Positions 1 to 6,658 are shown, counted from the first letter of the stretch. The stretch: DNA of 7,843 nt from Candidatus Poseidoniaceae archaeon (GCA_022451765.1 JAKUNY010000064.1:1-7843), one strand, 5' to 3'. Program-made: numbers and translations. The notes: a model not told the origin generated them from the letters alone.

Positions 1-109
1 GAAATACTGCAACAAAAGCATGCAAAACCCGGGATAGCGCATGGTTTGGATACTTTTGGGCGCTGTATTGTTGCGTAAGGTCATTATGTCTCGAGTGACA
101 GGCACGGTC

Positions 110-1585
110 ATGCGCACAAAGGCATGTCTTCTTGCTCTGTTGATGGCTACCTTTTCACTTTCGGGTTGTTTTGGAGAGGATGAGGTTATCGTTGAGCCAG
201 AACCAATCGCAGTTGAAGAACCTCGAATATTCGTAACCGACAAAACAGGAGCGTCGCTTGATGTCTCTCCCTTAGAGATGATTTTCCAATTCAGCGACGT
301 TGGTGAAACCGGCAAGGAACCAAGCATCGGCATCACCTCAAGTGGCTGTATTTTCTTTATTGCCATGGAGAAAGTTATGCGCTCTTGCGACGGTGGGCAA
401 AGCTGGGAAGAAACCCAAGACCCAGTACAATGCTCGCCAACAACCAGCGATCCATATGGGTGGGTTGATCCGATTACCGACCGCGTCTTTGGCGTTCAGA
501 TGATTGGTTTGGAAACATCTTGGATTTGCTGGAGTGATGATGATGGAGAGACCTGGATGGGCAATCCTCACGACTCGGGAACAACACCACTCAATGACCA
601 CATCAAATTGGCGAGTGGGCCTTGGACCGATTCAGGCTACGGTGCCCTTGGTCAATTTACAACAGGATTTTACGAAACTGCCGTCTATTACTGCTACAAC
701 AAAATTGCAGGTATTTTCTGTTTCACCAGCTTTGATGGAGGTGCAACCTTCGAAACAGGTGGGCAAATTATCGGTCTTGCAACCACAAACGGTGGCCTCC
801 ATGGAGCAATTTCCACCGCCCCTGATGGTACTGTTTATGTTACACCTCGAGTAGCAACTCCGACAGTTATCGTCTCGAAAGACAACGGTTTCTCCTGGTT
901 TGAACGCAACATGGGAGTCGACGTGAACACGCCAAACCCAAGAAAGAACTCAGAGGTATCCACTGACTCAGAATCGAATGCTTATCACATATGGACTGGA
1001 GCGGATGAAGGTGTCTACATGTCGAGATCGATCGATTCGGGGGAGTCTTGGGAACAAGAGAGCATTCGTATTTCTCCTGAAGGCGTCATTTCAACAGTGT
1101 TCCCACAAACCGATGCAGGCGATCCTGGTCGAATTGCCATTACCTATCTTGGAAGCGAAAACGCAGAGATGTTGAACGAATCCGATATCGATGGAAACCC
1201 TTGGAATGGAAACGCACATTACGCACCCAACAATGCTACCTATCACCTCTACATCACCTACAGCCTCAATGCTTTGGATGAGAACCCAATCTTCCACACC
1301 TATCGAGTGACAGACGATCCTGTTCAGGTTGGTTCAATCTGCCTCAACTCTGGCGATTGCAGAGACATTGGAGGCTCAAATCGTAATCTGCTCGACTTCA
1401 ATGATTTGCACATCGATCGACAAGGTCGCGTCTATGTGGCATTTGCCGATGGCTGCACAGGTGACTGTGCGACCAACCCGAACGCTACTGCCTCGGATTC
1501 TCGTGACGGACGAGGAGCTGTGTACTATCTTGCTGATGGCCCAAGTCTCTATCTTGCAGACGGGGAATTGATGCCGCTCTACTGA
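110..1585 (+). CDS. Secreted lipoprotein with Asp-box (BNR/sialidase-like) beta-propeller
   Basis: The protein is probably exported and lipid-anchored. From the ATG at 110 it has a short basic n-region (MRTK), a hydrophobic stretch and a lipobox S-L-S-G-C with the cysteine at residue 20, followed by an acidic linker. Five Asp boxes (S-x-D/N-x-G-x-S/T-W/F) are visible: SCDGGQSW at 383-406, SDDDGETW at 533-556, SFDGGATF at 728-751, SKDNGFSW at 875-898 and SIDSGESW at 1028-1051. Several are preceded by a strand-like I-x-x-D-x-x-G-x-V-Y-V pattern, and another such pattern near 1414-1443 has no box after it. This suggests about six propeller blades. Asp-box propellers include sialidases and other glycan-binding or glycan-cleaving proteins. 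I do not see the F/Y-R-I-P motif of true sialidases, so enzymatic activity is not supported. The C-terminal part has paired cysteines (CLNSGDC, CTGDC), which may form disulfides. In-frame ATGs at 41 and 86 also exist, with an in-frame TAG at 35-37. I chose 110 because it gives a normal lipoprotein signal; 86 is also plausible. Confidence 0.85.
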   Translation: MRTKACLLALLMATFSLSGCFGEDEVIVEPEPIAVEEPRIFVTDKTGASLDVSPLEMIFQFSDVGETGKEPSIGITSSGCIFFIAMEKVMRSCDGGQSWEETQDPVQCSPTTSDPYGWVDPITDRVFGVQMIGLETSWICWSDDDGETWMGNPHDSGTTPLNDHIKLASGPWTDSGYGALGQFTTGFYETAVYYCYNKIAGIFCFTSFDGGATFETGGQIIGLATTNGGLHGAISTAPDGTVYVTPRVATPTVIVSKDNGFSWFERNMGVDVNTPNPRKNSEVSTDSESNAYHIWTGADEGVYMSRSIDSGESWEQESIRISPEGVISTVFPQTDAGDPGRIAITYLGSENAEMLNESDIDGNPWNGNAHYAPNNATYHLYITYSLNALDENPIFHTYRVTDDPVQVGSICLNSGDCRDIGGSNRNLLDFNDLHIDRQGRVYVAFADGCTGDCATNPNATASDSRDGRGAVYYLADGPSLYLADGELMPLY

Positions 1586-1586
1586 T

Positions 1587-2744
1587 TCATGCTGTTGTGA
1601 CTGCAGCCGGGTTACGTATCTTCAGCGATTGCATGATGTGTTTGAATTCCAATCGCGCCTGTGCGATGCGAACCTTGCATTGTTTGATGCGTGCCTTGTG
1701 TTCTCCTCTGGTGAGTTTCCAAGCATCTTTTGATTTGCTCTTGCGTTCCAACTTCGCTGCTTTGTAGTCATCTCTGCGCTTCATGAGGTCAGTGAATCCT
1801 TTGCGCATTTGCTGAAGGCATTGCTTGAGTTTAAGTTGCATTTCGTTCGAAACCTCGGATGGATTTGCGTTGTTCTCAAATGCAGTCTTCATTCGCTGTG
1901 TTTCGATTGATTTCTTTGGGATACGATGCAAGTCCTTGGTCATGCCGAACCACGATGCGGCCTTAATCCACCACTTAGATGGGTCCCAATGGTACCACTT
2001 GTGCCCGTTTCTGTAGTCTGCTTGAAATGTGTGATGGAAATTGTGATATCCTTCCCCGAATGTCAGGAACGAGAGAATTGGTGAGTCCCGAGATGTGTTA
2101 GCAGTTGAATACGGCTGAGTCCCCCACGTGTGGGCTGCTGAATTGATGAGGAACGTTGCGTGGTGAACAATCACGACACGAAGGAATCCACCGTAAATCA
2201 GACCACCGAGGAATCCATGAATACCGCCGATAGCAAGCAATCCAACAACACCAGGCAAGACAATTCCTACCAAGAATCCAATCAGGAAGATGTTTCGATC
2301 TTGCCAAGCGAGGATTCGGTCTTTTTGCAGGTCGTCAACGTGTTCGACGATTTCTTCTCCTTGGTCGACCATTACCCAGCCCATGTGCGCCCACATGAAT
2401 CCGTTTTTGACGGTGTAAGGGTCTTCTTCTTGATCGGTCTTCAGGTGATGTCTGCGATGATCACTGCACCACTTGATTGCAGAATTCTGAAATGCCGCTG
2501 CACCGAACAGAGCGTAAAACAAGCGCATTGGCCATGCCGCTTTGTGCGTTCGGTGGCTGAACAATCGGTGGTAGCCTGCAGTAATAGAGAGGCCACATGC
2601 CAGATAAAAAGCGGCAAAGATGACAGGTTCAACCCACGAGATGCCGTATTGTAGAGAGTAAAAAGTCACGCTAATCAGTGCAAGGAGTGGCATTCCGACA
2701 AGGAATGAGGAGTTGATGATGTTGATCGACTTCGATTGTTCCAT
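1587..2744 (-). CDS. Membrane fatty acyl-CoA desaturase (Delta9/DesC-like) with basic C-terminal tail
   Basis: This 385-residue integral membrane di-iron enzyme is of the acyl-CoA desaturase family, which uses O2 and an electron donor to put a cis double bond into a fatty acyl chain. All three histidine boxes are present: H-R-L-F-S-H at residues 59-64, H-R-R-H-H at 96-100 and H-N-F-H-H at 234-238. The extra metal-ligand region N-S-A-A-H-T-W-G (201-208) is also there, and the D-x-E-x-D-P-Y stretch follows box 2. Hydrophobic segments lie around 14-33, 38-57, 73-90 and 151-193, as expected for the four-helix fold. The recognisable family domain ends near residue 285. The last ~95 residues are rich in Lys, Arg, Glu and Gln, look helical or coiled, and are not part of the usual catalytic domain. 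No fused cytochrome b5 or ferredoxin domain is visible, so the electron donor must be separate. The gene is convergent with the propeller lipoprotein gene (1 bp between stops) and divergent from the MscS gene. Confidence 0.95.
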   Translation of the reverse strand: MEQSKSINIINSSFLVGMPLLALISVTFYSLQYGISWVEPVIFAAFYLACGLSITAGYHRLFSHRTHKAAWPMRLFYALFGAAAFQNSAIKWCSDHRRHHLKTDQEEDPYTVKNGFMWAHMGWVMVDQGEEIVEHVDDLQKDRILAWQDRNIFLIGFLVGIVLPGVVGLLAIGGIHGFLGGLIYGGFLRVVIVHHATFLINSAAHTWGTQPYSTANTSRDSPILSFLTFGEGYHNFHHTFQADYRNGHKWYHWDPSKWWIKAASWFGMTKDLHRIPKKSIETQRMKTAFENNANPSEVSNEMQLKLKQCLQQMRKGFTDLMKRRDDYKAAKLERKSKSKDAWKLTRGEHKARIKQCKVRIAQARLEFKHIMQSLKIRNPAAVTTA

Positions 2745-2893
2745 GTCTTTTCGGAGGCCACAGACTCTTTGATGTTGTCTATCTTTTTTTGAAACAACAC
2801 GACAATTTGCGATGCCCCTAAGTTTCAGGTTGGCTGGAATACATCGAGGAGTGGTATATTTTTATAGGAAACATCTCCGGATTTTACTCAGGG
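2745..2893. promoter_or_regulatory. Divergent intergenic promoter region between desaturase and MscS genes
   Basis: This 149-bp gap separates two divergently transcribed genes and must hold both promoters. Facing right, there is a good TATA-like box (listed separately). Facing left, the best candidate is the T-rich run at 2782-2790, which reads AAAAAAAGAT on the minus strand. It lies about 40 bp upstream of the desaturase ATG and is weak. I see no long palindrome or direct repeat that would mark a repressor site. Confidence 0.6.
2855..2866 (+). promoter_or_regulatory. TATA box of the MscS gene
   Basis: The AT-only run TATATTTTTATA sits 28-39 bp upstream of the ATG at 2894. With the archaeal TATA box centred about 26 bp before the start site, transcription would begin near 2885-2892, giving a leaderless or almost leaderless mRNA. 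No Shine-Dalgarno motif of note precedes the ATG, which fits this reading. Confidence 0.65.
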
Positions 2894-4189
2894 ATGCTTG
2901 TGGATTACCAGGACTACCTCGATGAAATCAATGCTCTGAACGATTACATACGTTTGGCTATCGCCATTGTTTTAATCGCTCTGGCACTCTTTGTAGCAAA
3001 ATATGCCCTCATCCGACCTTGGTGGCGTTTTGTTACATCCACAGAAGCCGACTGGGACGATTACCTCCATCGTCCGCTTGCAAATCGAACCTATGCGCTC
3101 ATTTTGGCAATTGGTTCGCAATGGCTCGCCATTCGTTGGATTTTGGGCACCTCAAGTTCGACATATGAGACTTCTGAGCCTCTTTTCGCAGCGTTCTATG
3201 TTATTCTCAGCGCCTCGATCCTCAGTGTTTCAATCAAGCATTTGATACCGGTTCTTATGGACCAATTTAGCGCTCAGGGTAGTGTCACAGTATCAGGCAG
3301 CAACTCAATTATCGTCTTCTTTCTGCGAACCGTTGTTTGGTTCGCTGGACTTTACTTCGCACTAAATCAACTTGGAATCGAATTGTTCGGAATCCTTGCT
3401 TCGCTTGCTGTTTTCTCACTGATTATTGGTTTGGCTGTTCAGCAAACACTTGGAAACATCGTTAACTCCTTCTTACTTGCAATCGATCGACCGTTCGAAG
3501 TTGGCGACCGAATCGAGGTCGAAGGAACGTGGGGGTCGGTTGTTTCCGTCGGCATTCTTTCAACGAAAGTTCTCGATCGTGACGAACGACTTGTCGTAAT
3601 TCCAAACAACACGCTTGTCCAATCAAAGGTAACCAACCACGCACGTGGAGGTGGCGATGGCGTTGCTCGTCGTATCTCCATCGTTCTAGATGTGGGCGTT
3701 GATTACCGAGAAGACATCGATCACGTGAAGTACACGCTCCTGCAACTTGCAAAGGAGTGTCCATACGTTATCGAAAAACCAGAGCCAAGAATCCTACTTC
3801 ACGAACTCGCTGATTTTGCAAAGATTTTCCGCGTGTACACATGGGTGGAAGACTACAGCGACGAATATGTCGCAAGAGACTGGCTCCTGAGAAACATCGA
3901 TGAACGATTCGGAAGAGAAAACATCAACATTCCATTCCCAACCTCCGTTGAATTGTCCGACAGTGTCTACGAACAAGCAGAGGTTACAAAACAACGAACT
4001 GCAAAGCGAAAGATGGTTCAAGAACGCAAGAAACTTGATGAATCTCGACTCAATGCTCGCGCTGAGATTGAAGATATCAACGAGAAACTGAAGGATCCCG
4101 ATTTAAGCAAGAAAGATCGAACCGCCCTCGAAGAGCGTCAGCGGGAACTCAACACCCTCCTGTCCCAATTCGATCGAGATGGCAACTGA
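2894..4189 (+). CDS. MscS-family small-conductance mechanosensitive ion channel
   Basis: This 431-residue membrane channel of the MscS family would open under membrane tension to release solutes during hypo-osmotic shock. Hydrophobic helices are visible near residues 18-40, 66-84, 96-118, 138-160 and 164-195, so there are about five rather than the three of E. coli MscS. The last is the pore-lining helix, rich in Gly and Ala (G-L-A-V-Q-Q-T-L-G-N), and leads into the family signature R-P-F-E-V-G-D-R-I (199-207) and the beta domain with V-I-P-N-N-T-L-V (235-242). A mixed alpha/beta cytoplasmic domain follows to about residue 355. The last ~65 residues (about 367-431) are very highly charged (Lys, Arg, Glu, Asp) and look like a coiled coil, longer than in the short MscS types. 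The ATG at 2894 is supported by the TATA box just upstream. pheS follows after 56 bp on the same strand and could be co-transcribed. The family call is firm; ion selectivity cannot be read from sequence. Confidence 0.95.
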   Translation: MLVDYQDYLDEINALNDYIRLAIAIVLIALALFVAKYALIRPWWRFVTSTEADWDDYLHRPLANRTYALILAIGSQWLAIRWILGTSSSTYETSEPLFAAFYVILSASILSVSIKHLIPVLMDQFSAQGSVTVSGSNSIIVFFLRTVVWFAGLYFALNQLGIELFGILASLAVFSLIIGLAVQQTLGNIVNSFLLAIDRPFEVGDRIEVEGTWGSVVSVGILSTKVLDRDERLVVIPNNTLVQSKVTNHARGGGDGVARRISIVLDVGVDYREDIDHVKYTLLQLAKECPYVIEKPEPRILLHELADFAKIFRVYTWVEDYSDEYVARDWLLRNIDERFGRENINIPFPTSVELSDSVYEQAEVTKQRTAKRKMVQERKKLDESRLNARAEIEDINEKLKDPDLSKKDRTALEERQRELNTLLSQFDRDGN

Positions 4190-4245
4190 TGATTCTATCC
4201 CATTTTTGGCGGTGAATTGAAACCCTTTGGGTCGTTGGCAACAGC

Positions 4246-5733
4246 ATGACCGATGGGGTTGAACTCACCAATCCTGAACGCCGAATGCGGCGTTCAATGC
4301 TCGTCGCACCAAGCGAGGTTCACACACGCGATCGAATCATGGATGCTTGCGATTGGAATGACCAAGCTGTCGCAGTCGGTGCTGGCCAAGGTCTTTGCGA
4401 TAAGGGCGTCGTCGAAATTCAGGAGACGGTTCGAAGAACAATCCACCCAGGTCAAGAGGGTCACAATGCGATTGCAAACGGATTGCTTGAAGCACGACTT
4501 TGGTCGTGGATTTCGTCCCAAGATGAACCCACGATGGCCAAACTTCAAGCAAAATTTGAGCGTCATGAGGCCGGTCCTGGAGTAGGACTCCTCAAGAAAC
4601 TCGGTGTGCAGCGCGATTCTGGAAGCTTTGTGTGCGATGATCCTTCCATGCTGAAGTCGGAGTTGCAAGCACGAAACATGTTCCTTGCATCGCTCCCCGC
4701 TGATGAGGAAGATCTCTCTGAGCGTCTTCTCTCACACTTCAAAGGACGAAAGGAATTGATTGAGGTTGTCGAACACCGAAGTCGGACATGGAAACTTACC
4801 GAAGCAGGAAAGGCAATGTCAAGCGATGGGCTGGATGAGCGAAAACAAATTTCGGAAATTACGCCTGAATTGCTGCAATCTGGTGATTGGAAGGATGCAG
4901 AGTTTCGATCCTTTGACGTGACGCTGGAATCTGCTACACCTCGAACCGGGCGATCTCATCCGATGCAGGAATTGATTGAACGCATCCGAAGAATCTTTTT
5001 GGAAATGGGCTTCTCGGAACTTGTCGATGATTATGTTCAAACTGCAGGTTGGAACATGGATGCATTGTTCATTCCTCAAGACCACCCCGCCCGAGAGATG
5101 CAAGATACATTTTACCTCGATAGCCCAGCATCCATCGAACTTGATCCGGAACTTGTGCAAAAATGGAAGGACATCCATGAGCACGGTGGTGAAACAGGCT
5201 CGAGGGGCTGGTCTGGTTCGTTTTCTGAGGATGTTTCAAAGCGTGGCCTCTTGCGAACACATACAACGGTGAACACGATACAACACTTGGCAAACAATCC
5301 CAATGAACCATGTCGTGTATTCTCAGTCGATCGAGTTTTCAGAAAGGAGGCGATTGACAGCACACATCTTCCCGAATTTCATCAAATTGAGGGCATCATT
5401 ATGGAACCAGGCGCAAACCTTCAGATGTTGGTGACAACGTTGAAAACATTCTATGCAAAAATGGGATACCCAGAAGTGCGCGTGCGCCCTGCTTACTTCC
5501 CATACACCGAACCAAGTCTCGAAATAGAGGTTAAATGGAAAGGGAAATGGCTCGAGCTTGGAGGTGCTGGAATTTTCCGTCCAGAAGTAACTGAGCCATT
5601 GGGTATATCCTCGCCTGTATGCGCTTGGGGGATGGGTTTGGAGCGTCTGGCCATGCTTGTCCTTGGGTTGGACGACATTCGCCAGTTGTACATCTCGGAT
5701 CTTGAGTGGCTTCGTAACCAACCCCTGTTGTGA
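4246..5733 (+). CDS. pheS: Phenylalanyl-tRNA synthetase alpha subunit, archaeal type
   Basis: This is the catalytic subunit of PheRS (EC 6.1.1.20), which charges tRNA-Phe with phenylalanine as part of an (alpha-beta)2 enzyme. The 495-residue length is normal for the archaeal/eukaryotic type and longer than bacterial PheS (~330). The N-terminal ~200 residues look like the winged-helix-like tRNA-binding/oligomerisation region. The class II core follows: motif 1 around 235-256 (G-R-S-H-P-M-Q-E-L), then W-N-M-D-A-L-F-I-P-Q-D-H-P-A-R-E (269-284), motif 2 from R-T-H-T-T (337-341) through F-R-K-E (365-368) to E-F-H-Q-I-E-G (377-383), the phenylalanine-pocket segment F-P-Y-T-E-P-S (418-424), and motif 3 G-M-G-L-E-R-L-A-M (462-470). 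All key residues appear intact. pheT is not adjacent, since a YbjQ-family gene follows. The ATG at 4246 is the first in-frame start after the MscS stop; the Met at residue 14 or 18 would be a slightly shorter alternative. Confidence 0.97.
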   Translation: MTDGVELTNPERRMRRSMLVAPSEVHTRDRIMDACDWNDQAVAVGAGQGLCDKGVVEIQETVRRTIHPGQEGHNAIANGLLEARLWSWISSQDEPTMAKLQAKFERHEAGPGVGLLKKLGVQRDSGSFVCDDPSMLKSELQARNMFLASLPADEEDLSERLLSHFKGRKELIEVVEHRSRTWKLTEAGKAMSSDGLDERKQISEITPELLQSGDWKDAEFRSFDVTLESATPRTGRSHPMQELIERIRRIFLEMGFSELVDDYVQTAGWNMDALFIPQDHPAREMQDTFYLDSPASIELDPELVQKWKDIHEHGGETGSRGWSGSFSEDVSKRGLLRTHTTVNTIQHLANNPNEPCRVFSVDRVFRKEAIDSTHLPEFHQIEGIIMEPGANLQMLVTTLKTFYAKMGYPEVRVRPAYFPYTEPSLEIEVKWKGKWLELGGAGIFRPEVTEPLGISSPVCAWGMGLERLAMLVLGLDDIRQLYISDLEWLRNQPLL

Positions 5734-5745
5734 TGTTTGCTCAAC

Positions 5746-5755
5746 GATAATAAAC
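5746..5755 (+). promoter_or_regulatory. TATA-like box of the first YbjQ gene
   Basis: GATAATAAAC lies just after the pheS stop codon and is centred 26 bp upstream of the ATG at 5776. This is the spacing expected for a leaderless archaeal mRNA. It supports 5776 as the start rather than the TTG at 5737, and suggests that the YbjQ pair has its own promoter in the 42-bp gap after pheS. Confidence 0.55.
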
Positions 5756-5775
5756 TACAACGACAACGTACAACT

Positions 5776-6102
5776 ATGTCACAAGGCATGCATTTATCGA
5801 ACACTGAAACGGTACCAGGAAAACTCATAACGGCTTCGTACGGTCTTGTCCAAGGCTCAACCGTGCGCGCAAAGAACGTCTTCAAGGACATTGGAGCAGG
5901 TTTCAAGAACATGGTTGGTGGCGAGCTGAAAGCGTACACTGAATTGCTTCAAGAAGCTCGAAACGAAGCACTTCAGCGTATGATGATGGATGCTCAAGCA
6001 CGTGGAGCCAACGCAATCGTCAACGTTCGATTTGCAACATCAGCAGTTTCCGGCGGAGCGGCTGAATTGTTTGCTTACGGAACTGCAGTAACTGTACAAT
6101 GA
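5776..6102 (+). CDS. YbjQ/UPF0145 family protein (soluble, canonical)
   Basis: This 108-residue protein is nearly all one YbjQ (UPF0145, 'putative heavy-metal-binding') domain, a small alpha/beta fold known to form pentameric rings and with no settled function. Family features visible are the N-terminal strand with V-P-G-K-L-I-T-A-S-Y-G-L-V-Q-G (13-27), the D-I-G-A-G-F-K-N-M-V-G-G-E loop (38-50) ahead of a Tyr, the helix A-R-N-E-A-L-Q-R-M-M (61-70), the signature A-R-G-A-N-A-I-V-N-V-R-F (75-86), and the ending Y-G-T-A-V-T-V (101-107). It lacks a signal peptide or membrane helix, so it is probably cytoplasmic. I chose the ATG at 5776 because the TATA-like box is 26 bp upstream; the TTG at 5737 would add 13 residues that do not belong to the domain. 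A divergent, membrane-anchored paralogue follows 9 bp after the stop in the same frame. Confidence 0.92.
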   Translation: MSQGMHLSNTETVPGKLITASYGLVQGSTVRAKNVFKDIGAGFKNMVGGELKAYTELLQEARNEALQRMMMDAQARGANAIVNVRFATSAVSGGAAELFAYGTAVTVQ

Positions 6103-6104
6103 GG
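6101..6104 (+). promoter_or_regulatory. Shine-Dalgarno-like GAGG deciding the TTG start of the second YbjQ gene
   Basis: GAGG overlaps the TGA stop of the upstream YbjQ gene and lies 7 bp before the TTG at 6112. Operon-internal genes in archaea often use such a motif while first genes are leaderless. It supports translation restarting at TTG right after termination. The ATG at 6099-6101 is in another frame and leads nowhere useful. Confidence 0.5.
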
Positions 6105-6111
6105 CGATCAT

Positions 6112-6615
6112 TTGGAAGTCCTGTTCATCATTCTCTTGAACCTCATCCCAGTGTTCTTATTCGTTGTGTTACCGTTCTTCTTGTCTTGGGTTTTTGGCAA
6201 TTGGCATCAAGGTCGCATCATAAATCGGCTCGCTGCTGAGGAAATGGCATTGAACAATTCCGGAGCCGGCCATCCGGTAAGCAATTTGTCGAAGCCCAGC
6301 CAAGCGACGGAAATCGAAGTGTCGATGCTGGTTATGTCAAGCATATCAGTTGGCCCCTCTTGGTGGCAAATGATGCTCGGCGGGTGGAAAAATTTCTTTG
6401 GCGGCCGAATCGAATCCTACGATAAGATGCATGGCTACGGTCGACGCAAAGTACTCCATGACATGAGAGTACAGTCTCTTCAACAAGGGTTTGATGAGAT
6501 CATCAATGTTCGTGTCGAGACATCGATGGTTACAAAAAAGTCCCAGCGCGATGACAAAACCGCAGGATACGAATTCATCGCTTATGGTACTGCGATTAAG
6601 TACAGCAGGTCCTAA
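6112..6615 (+). CDS. Membrane-anchored divergent YbjQ-like protein
   Basis: This 167-residue protein starts with one strongly hydrophobic segment (about residues 3-28, V-L-F-I-I-L-L-N-L-I-P onward) and a short linker. A divergent YbjQ-like domain follows from about 66 to 165. Landmarks that align by eye with the upstream paralogue are G-G-W-K-N-F-F-G-G-R-I-E-S-Y (90-103), Q-G-F-D-E-I-I-N-V-R-V-E-T (124-136) and the ending F-I-A-Y-G-T-A-I-K-Y (155-164). The family signature G-A-N-A is replaced by G-F-D-E, and the preceding A-R-x-E-A-L helix has become G-R-R-K-V-L, so any ligand site has probably changed. The domain would sit on one face of the membrane, probably cytoplasmic because Arg and His follow the helix. 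The start is TTG: the same frame has a TGA at 6100-6102, and the first in-frame ATG (6244) would delete the membrane helix. Probably co-transcribed with the first YbjQ gene. Function unknown. Confidence 0.85.
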   Translation: MEVLFIILLNLIPVFLFVVLPFFLSWVFGNWHQGRIINRLAAEEMALNNSGAGHPVSNLSKPSQATEIEVSMLVMSSISVGPSWWQMMLGGWKNFFGGRIESYDKMHGYGRRKVLHDMRVQSLQQGFDEIINVRVETSMVTKKSQRDDKTAGYEFIAYGTAIKYSRS

Positions 6616-6658
6616 AGTTAAGTAGTAAACCCTTCACCAAGTGAGTTGGGGAACACCT
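6616..6658 (+). promoter_or_regulatory. Short intergenic leader of the CD36-like gene
   Basis: This 43-bp gap has an AT-rich stretch TTAAGTAGTAAA (6618-6629) about 30-41 bp before the ATG at 6659, a possible weak TATA box. A G-rich GTTGGGGA lies about 7 bp before the ATG and could act as a ribosome site. The two signals do not agree on leaderless or leadered translation, so the gene may be either operon-internal or separately transcribed. Confidence 0.3.

Noticed and set aside
1..40. Possible end of an upstream gene or promoter at the window's left edge
   Set aside because: The 40 bases hold no clear TATA box and no open frame I can assign.
41..109. Upstream start for the lipoprotein gene at ATG 41
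   Set aside because: It would put 23 residues (with their own hydrophobic run and Arg/Lys) ahead of a complete lipoprotein signal. It remains possible but is less likely than 86 or 110.
2160..2654. A 164-codon open frame on the plus strand
   Set aside because: It lies wholly antisense to the desaturase, whose three histidine boxes are unmistakable. The antisense product has no recognisable motif and low-complexity polar composition.
4219..4232. Small inverted repeat ACCC-TTT-GGGT between the MscS and pheS genes
   Set aside because: The stem is only 4-5 bp and no T-run follows directly. This is too weak for a terminator or operator.
1025..5334. Recurring CGATCG / TCGATCGA words (for example near 1030, 1415, 3483, 3576, 4172, 4328 and 5323)
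   Set aside because: They fall inside coding regions and mostly reflect the frequent codon pair Asp-Arg (GAT CGA) or Ile-Asp. There is no fixed spacing or longer shared flank, so I do not call a dispersed repeat.
5493..5939. A 148-codon open frame on the minus strand across the end of pheS and the start of the YbjQ gene
   Set aside because: It overlaps two well-supported genes on the other strand, including PheRS motif 3, and shows no family features.
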